Positions 61,977 through 64,000 of a stretch of DNA of 64,000 nt are shown here, piece after piece. The translations under genes were made by a program, and so were the position numbers. Each line of letters opens with the position of its first letter. Within the stretch, counting starts at the first letter, position 1. The notes below the pieces were generated by a model, which saw nothing but the letters and a program-made list of their open reading frames with translations, made no database searches and was not told where the DNA came from. Origin of the DNA: Nocardiopsis ganjiahuensis DSM 45031 (GTDB lineage: Bacteria; Actinomycetota; Actinomycetes; Streptosporangiales; Streptosporangiaceae); assembly GCF_000341085.1 (NCBI RefSeq), contig NZ_ANBA01000020.1, positions 184,949 to 248,948 of the forward strand, written 5' to 3'.

Positions 61977-63611
61977 TCAGTCCCGGCCACCCCTGCGGTC
62001 GTCACGGCGCTCCCGGGGAGCGGCCGCGGCCTCGGCGGCAGCGGCTTCGTCCGCCTCTTCCTCGACGTCGGTCCAGACGACACCGTCCTCGACGTCGCTG
62101 TCGACCAGCTCGACACCCTCGATGGCGGCGAGGCGCTCGTCCGCGTCGGTGACGCCCTCACGGTCCACCGAAGAGGCCCGGGCGAAGTACTCACGGGCGT
62201 CCTCGGTACGGCCGAGCTCCTCCAGGACATCGGCGTAGGCGTAGAACAACCGGGCCACGTACGGCCGGGCCCGACGCTCCTTCAGCTCCGGCACCTGAAG
62301 CTCGGCCAGAGCGGCCTTGACGTCGCCCATGTCACGGCGGGCACCGGCGGCGACGATCCGCAGCTCGATGCGCTCGTCGGCGTCCAGGTCCTTGGCGGCC
62401 GGGTCGTTGGCGATCTCCAGAGCCCGCTCCGGACGACCGAGGCCGCGCTCGCAGTCAGCCATGATCGCCAGGAAGGTGTCCCGACCACTCATCCGACGCG
62501 CGGCGCGCAGATCGGAGAGGGCCTCCTGCCACTTGCCCACCGTGTAGGCGGCGATACCGGACGCCTCACGAACGCTGGGCAGCCTGGAAGCCTTCCGACG
62601 CGCGTAGGCAGCGTGCTTGTAGGCCCGATCCGGGTCCTCGTCCACCAGCAGTCCAGCGGCCACGATGTGCTTGCCGACCAGCTCGGCCAGGGTCTTGGGC
62701 AGCGAGTGCAGGTCGCGCTTGGTGTCCTTGTCCAGCTGGTCGTACGTGGCTTCGTCGGGCAGCGGCGGAGCGATGTCCGCCGGGTCCCGGTCCTCCCGCG
62801 GAGGCCGGCGGTCGTCCCGCTGGAAGTCACGTCCGCCACCGCGACGGTCGCCTCCGGAGCCGCCGCGGTAACCACCGCGGTCGTTCCCGCCACGGTCGTT
62901 CCCGCCGCGGTAGCCGCCGCGATCGCCACTGGGACGGTCTCCGCCACGGCCGCGCTCGCCCCCGGGACCACCGCGGTAACCACCACGGTCCCCACTGGGA
63001 CGATCCTCGCGACCCCGGTAACCACCACGGTCACCAGTGGGACGGTCACCGCCACGGTAGCCCCCGCGGTCGTCACGGCTCCGGTTGTCCCGGTTTCCGC
63101 CACGGTCGTCCCTGCGATCACCGGTGGGACGGTCACCGCCCCGGTAACCGCCACGGTCGTCACGGCTCCGGTCGCCTCCGGAGCCGCCGCGGTAACCACC
63201 GCGGTCGTTCCCGCCACGGTCGTTCCCGCCGCGGTAACCACCACGGTCCCCACTGGGACGGTCTCCGCCACGGCCGCGCTCGCCCCCGGGACCACCGCGG
63301 TAACCACCACGGTCCCCACTGGGACGATCCTCGCGACCCCGGTAACCACCACGGTCACCAGTGGGACGGTCACCGCCACGGTCATCCCGGCGGTCACCGC
63401 CGCGGTACCCACCGCTGCGGTCGTCGCCATCACGGAAGTTACGGCGCTCGCCGCCTCCGGTGTTGCCTCTGTCGTCCCGGGAGCCCCTGTAGCCAGACCG
63501 GGAACGGGACTCGTCACCGCGCCCGCGACCTTCAGGCTCACCGGAGCGGTTACCGCTGTGGTCGTTTGCTCCGGAGTCCTCGCGGTCTCCCGATCGGCTG
63601 TCCTCAGTCAT
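61977..63611 (-). CDS. RGG/GYRGG-repeat low-complexity protein with TPR domain
   Basis: The 544-residue protein has two parts. Residues 1-275 are low-complexity, built from Gly, Arg, Asp and Tyr with 12 GYRG motifs (for example DRGGYRGGNDRGGNDRGGYR), a Tyr/RGG pattern like eukaryotic RGG RNA-binding regions. Residues 295-500 look like TPR-type helical repeats (DRAYKHAAYARRKASRLPSV, EALSDLRAARRMSGRDTFLA, PERALEIANDPAAKDLDADE, FYAYADVLEELGRTEDAREY). The tail is acidic and Ala-rich. A TPR protein at this place next to the HAD gene and tlyA is conserved in actinobacteria; the RGG extension is the unusual part. Confidence 0.85.
   Translation of the reverse strand: MTEDSRSGDREDSGANDHSGNRSGEPEGRGRGDESRSRSGYRGSRDDRGNTGGGERRNFRDGDDRSGGYRGGDRRDDRGGDRPTGDRGGYRGREDRPSGDRGGYRGGPGGERGRGGDRPSGDRGGYRGGNDRGGNDRGGYRGGSGGDRSRDDRGGYRGGDRPTGDRRDDRGGNRDNRSRDDRGGYRGGDRPTGDRGGYRGREDRPSGDRGGYRGGPGGERGRGGDRPSGDRGGYRGGNDRGGNDRGGYRGGSGGDRRGGGRDFQRDDRRPPREDRDPADIAPPLPDEATYDQLDKDTKRDLHSLPKTLAELVGKHIVAAGLLVDEDPDRAYKHAAYARRKASRLPSVREASGIAAYTVGKWQEALSDLRAARRMSGRDTFLAIMADCERGLGRPERALEIANDPAAKDLDADERIELRIVAAGARRDMGDVKAALAELQVPELKERRARPYVARLFYAYADVLEELGRTEDAREYFARASSVDREGVTDADERLAAIEGVELVDSDVEDGVVWTDVEEEADEAAAAEAAAAPRERRDDRRGGRD
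62845..63058 (-). repeat. Copy A of a 214-bp in-frame duplication
   Basis: These bases recur at 63169-63382, offset 324, with only about five differences, clustered in a stretch near the ACTGGGACGG element. They encode residues about 185-256 of the RGG-TPR protein. Confidence 0.9.
63169..63382 (-). repeat. Copy B of the 214-bp duplication
   Basis: Near-identical to copy A; encodes residues about 77-148. The 324-base period (108 codons) keeps the frame, pointing to a recent internal tandem duplication or slippage. Confidence 0.9.
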
Positions 63612-64000
63612 CCAACCCGTCCGTCAACACTCAAAAGCGCTGCCACCTTGAGCAGTAGCAGCGCGTAGTAGTACTCGTACCCTCCAGCTTACGACATGGC
63701 TTACGCACACATCACCAAAGCCGCATTACACGACGGTGTGGATATCCACAACCCCGCACCAGGGAGTTGGCTGCCGCGGGCCCCGTGCTCTTTCATACTG
63801 CCAGGCTCAGAGGTCGAGGGCACCTCCAGCGAGGCGCACGGCGGCGGTGACGCCTACCGCATCAAACCCAGAGCCCGGGGATGAGCACCGGGCTCCCACC
63901 ACCACACGGACATCCTCAAATTCACATGTTCACAAGACATGGCAAAAAACAAAAAGAAGGAGGAGCCCGCCCCGAAAGACGAACCCCTCCCCCTATTCTC
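63612..64000. other. Right-edge intergenic region, A/T-richer than the rest
   Basis: The gap upstream of the RGG-TPR gene is poor in G/C, especially 63900-63960, and contains a hairpin (GAGCCCGG 63871-63878 with CCGGGCTC 63888-63895) that may terminate a gene from outside. An ATG at 63939 opens MAKNKKKEEPAPKDEPLPLF running off the end, but it has no ribosome binding site and may not be real. The region may include a strong promoter; no tRNA or rRNA is seen within the window. Confidence 0.4.

Noticed and set aside
62845..63382. Repeats of 12-30 bases resembling a CRISPR-like array
   Set aside because: They are in frame inside one long coding sequence and encode GYRGG units; there are no spacers of uniform length and no cas genes.
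63696..63884. 62-codon plus-strand ORF at the right end
   Set aside because: No ribosome binding site, no domain and unremarkable codon use; it lies in a gap upstream of a minus-strand gene.

Overview
The window is high-GC DNA of actinomycete type. It carries actinobacterial marker genes (rbpA, whiA, the yvcK-rapZ-uvrC string, steA/steB next to recN-nadK-tlyA) and uses many GTG starts and 4-base stop/start overlaps. The overall impression is a Nocardiopsis-like member of the Streptosporangiales, but no rRNA is present and the genus is an inference. Most genes lie on the minus strand. No phage, plasmid origin, CRISPR array, tRNA or rRNA was recognised.

Left part (1-16 kb), accessory metabolism and regulation. 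An ActP-like acetate symporter enters from the left edge with its DUF485 partner. A small cysteine-containing protein follows, with a roughly 190-bp MITE-like inverted-repeat element starting at its stop codon. Next is a six-gene catabolic operon: MHS transporter, RidA, RraA-like, ThDP enzyme, M20 amidohydrolase and aldehyde dehydrogenase, with operator-like palindromes upstream. After that come an ACT-GNAT acetyltransferase, two GAF-ANTAR regulators, an ECF sigma factor with a free-standing sigma region-4-like protein behind it, and a TetR gene divergent from an SRPBCC/DUF2867 gene across two palindromic operators.

16-25 kb, histidine catabolism. The operon is hutH-hutU-M20 hydrolase-hutF-hutI, with a divergent IclR regulator. 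It encodes the route through formiminoglutamate and formylglutamate; the M20 protein is the likely final deformylase.

25-43 kb, core genes. These are rbpA, secG, tpiA, pgk, gap, whiA, yvcK, rapZ and uvrC, then mscS, a Rieske protein, uvrA and a terC gene. A 33-codon zinc-ribbon gene is tucked between a hypothetical gene and rbpA. uvrA has a LexA-type SOS box placed next to the terC terminator. terC has a yybP-ykoY (Mn2+) riboswitch whose 3' strand is perfectly complementary to the terC ribosome binding site.

43-64 kb, envelope, division and repair. A five-gene, tightly coupled string steA-steB-PNPT-murJ-GT4 looks like a lipid-linked glycan assembly and flipping module coupled to cytokinetic proteins. 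Upstream are recN, nadK, tlyA, a small conserved ORF and a protein with a Lys/Ala-rich tail. Plus-strand genes follow: an SCP2-like protein, DUF1015, AAC(3)-like acetyltransferase, HAD-IIA phosphatase, MBL hydrolase and GNAT. Minus-strand genes are an SSB-like protein, a NUDIX hydrolase and a striking protein with a long GYRGG/RGG low-complexity region, containing a recent 214-bp in-frame duplication, fused to a TPR-like domain. The most interesting items are the RGG-TPR protein, the terC riboswitch, the uvrA promoter/terminator arrangement, the steAB-flippase locus and the catabolic operon.
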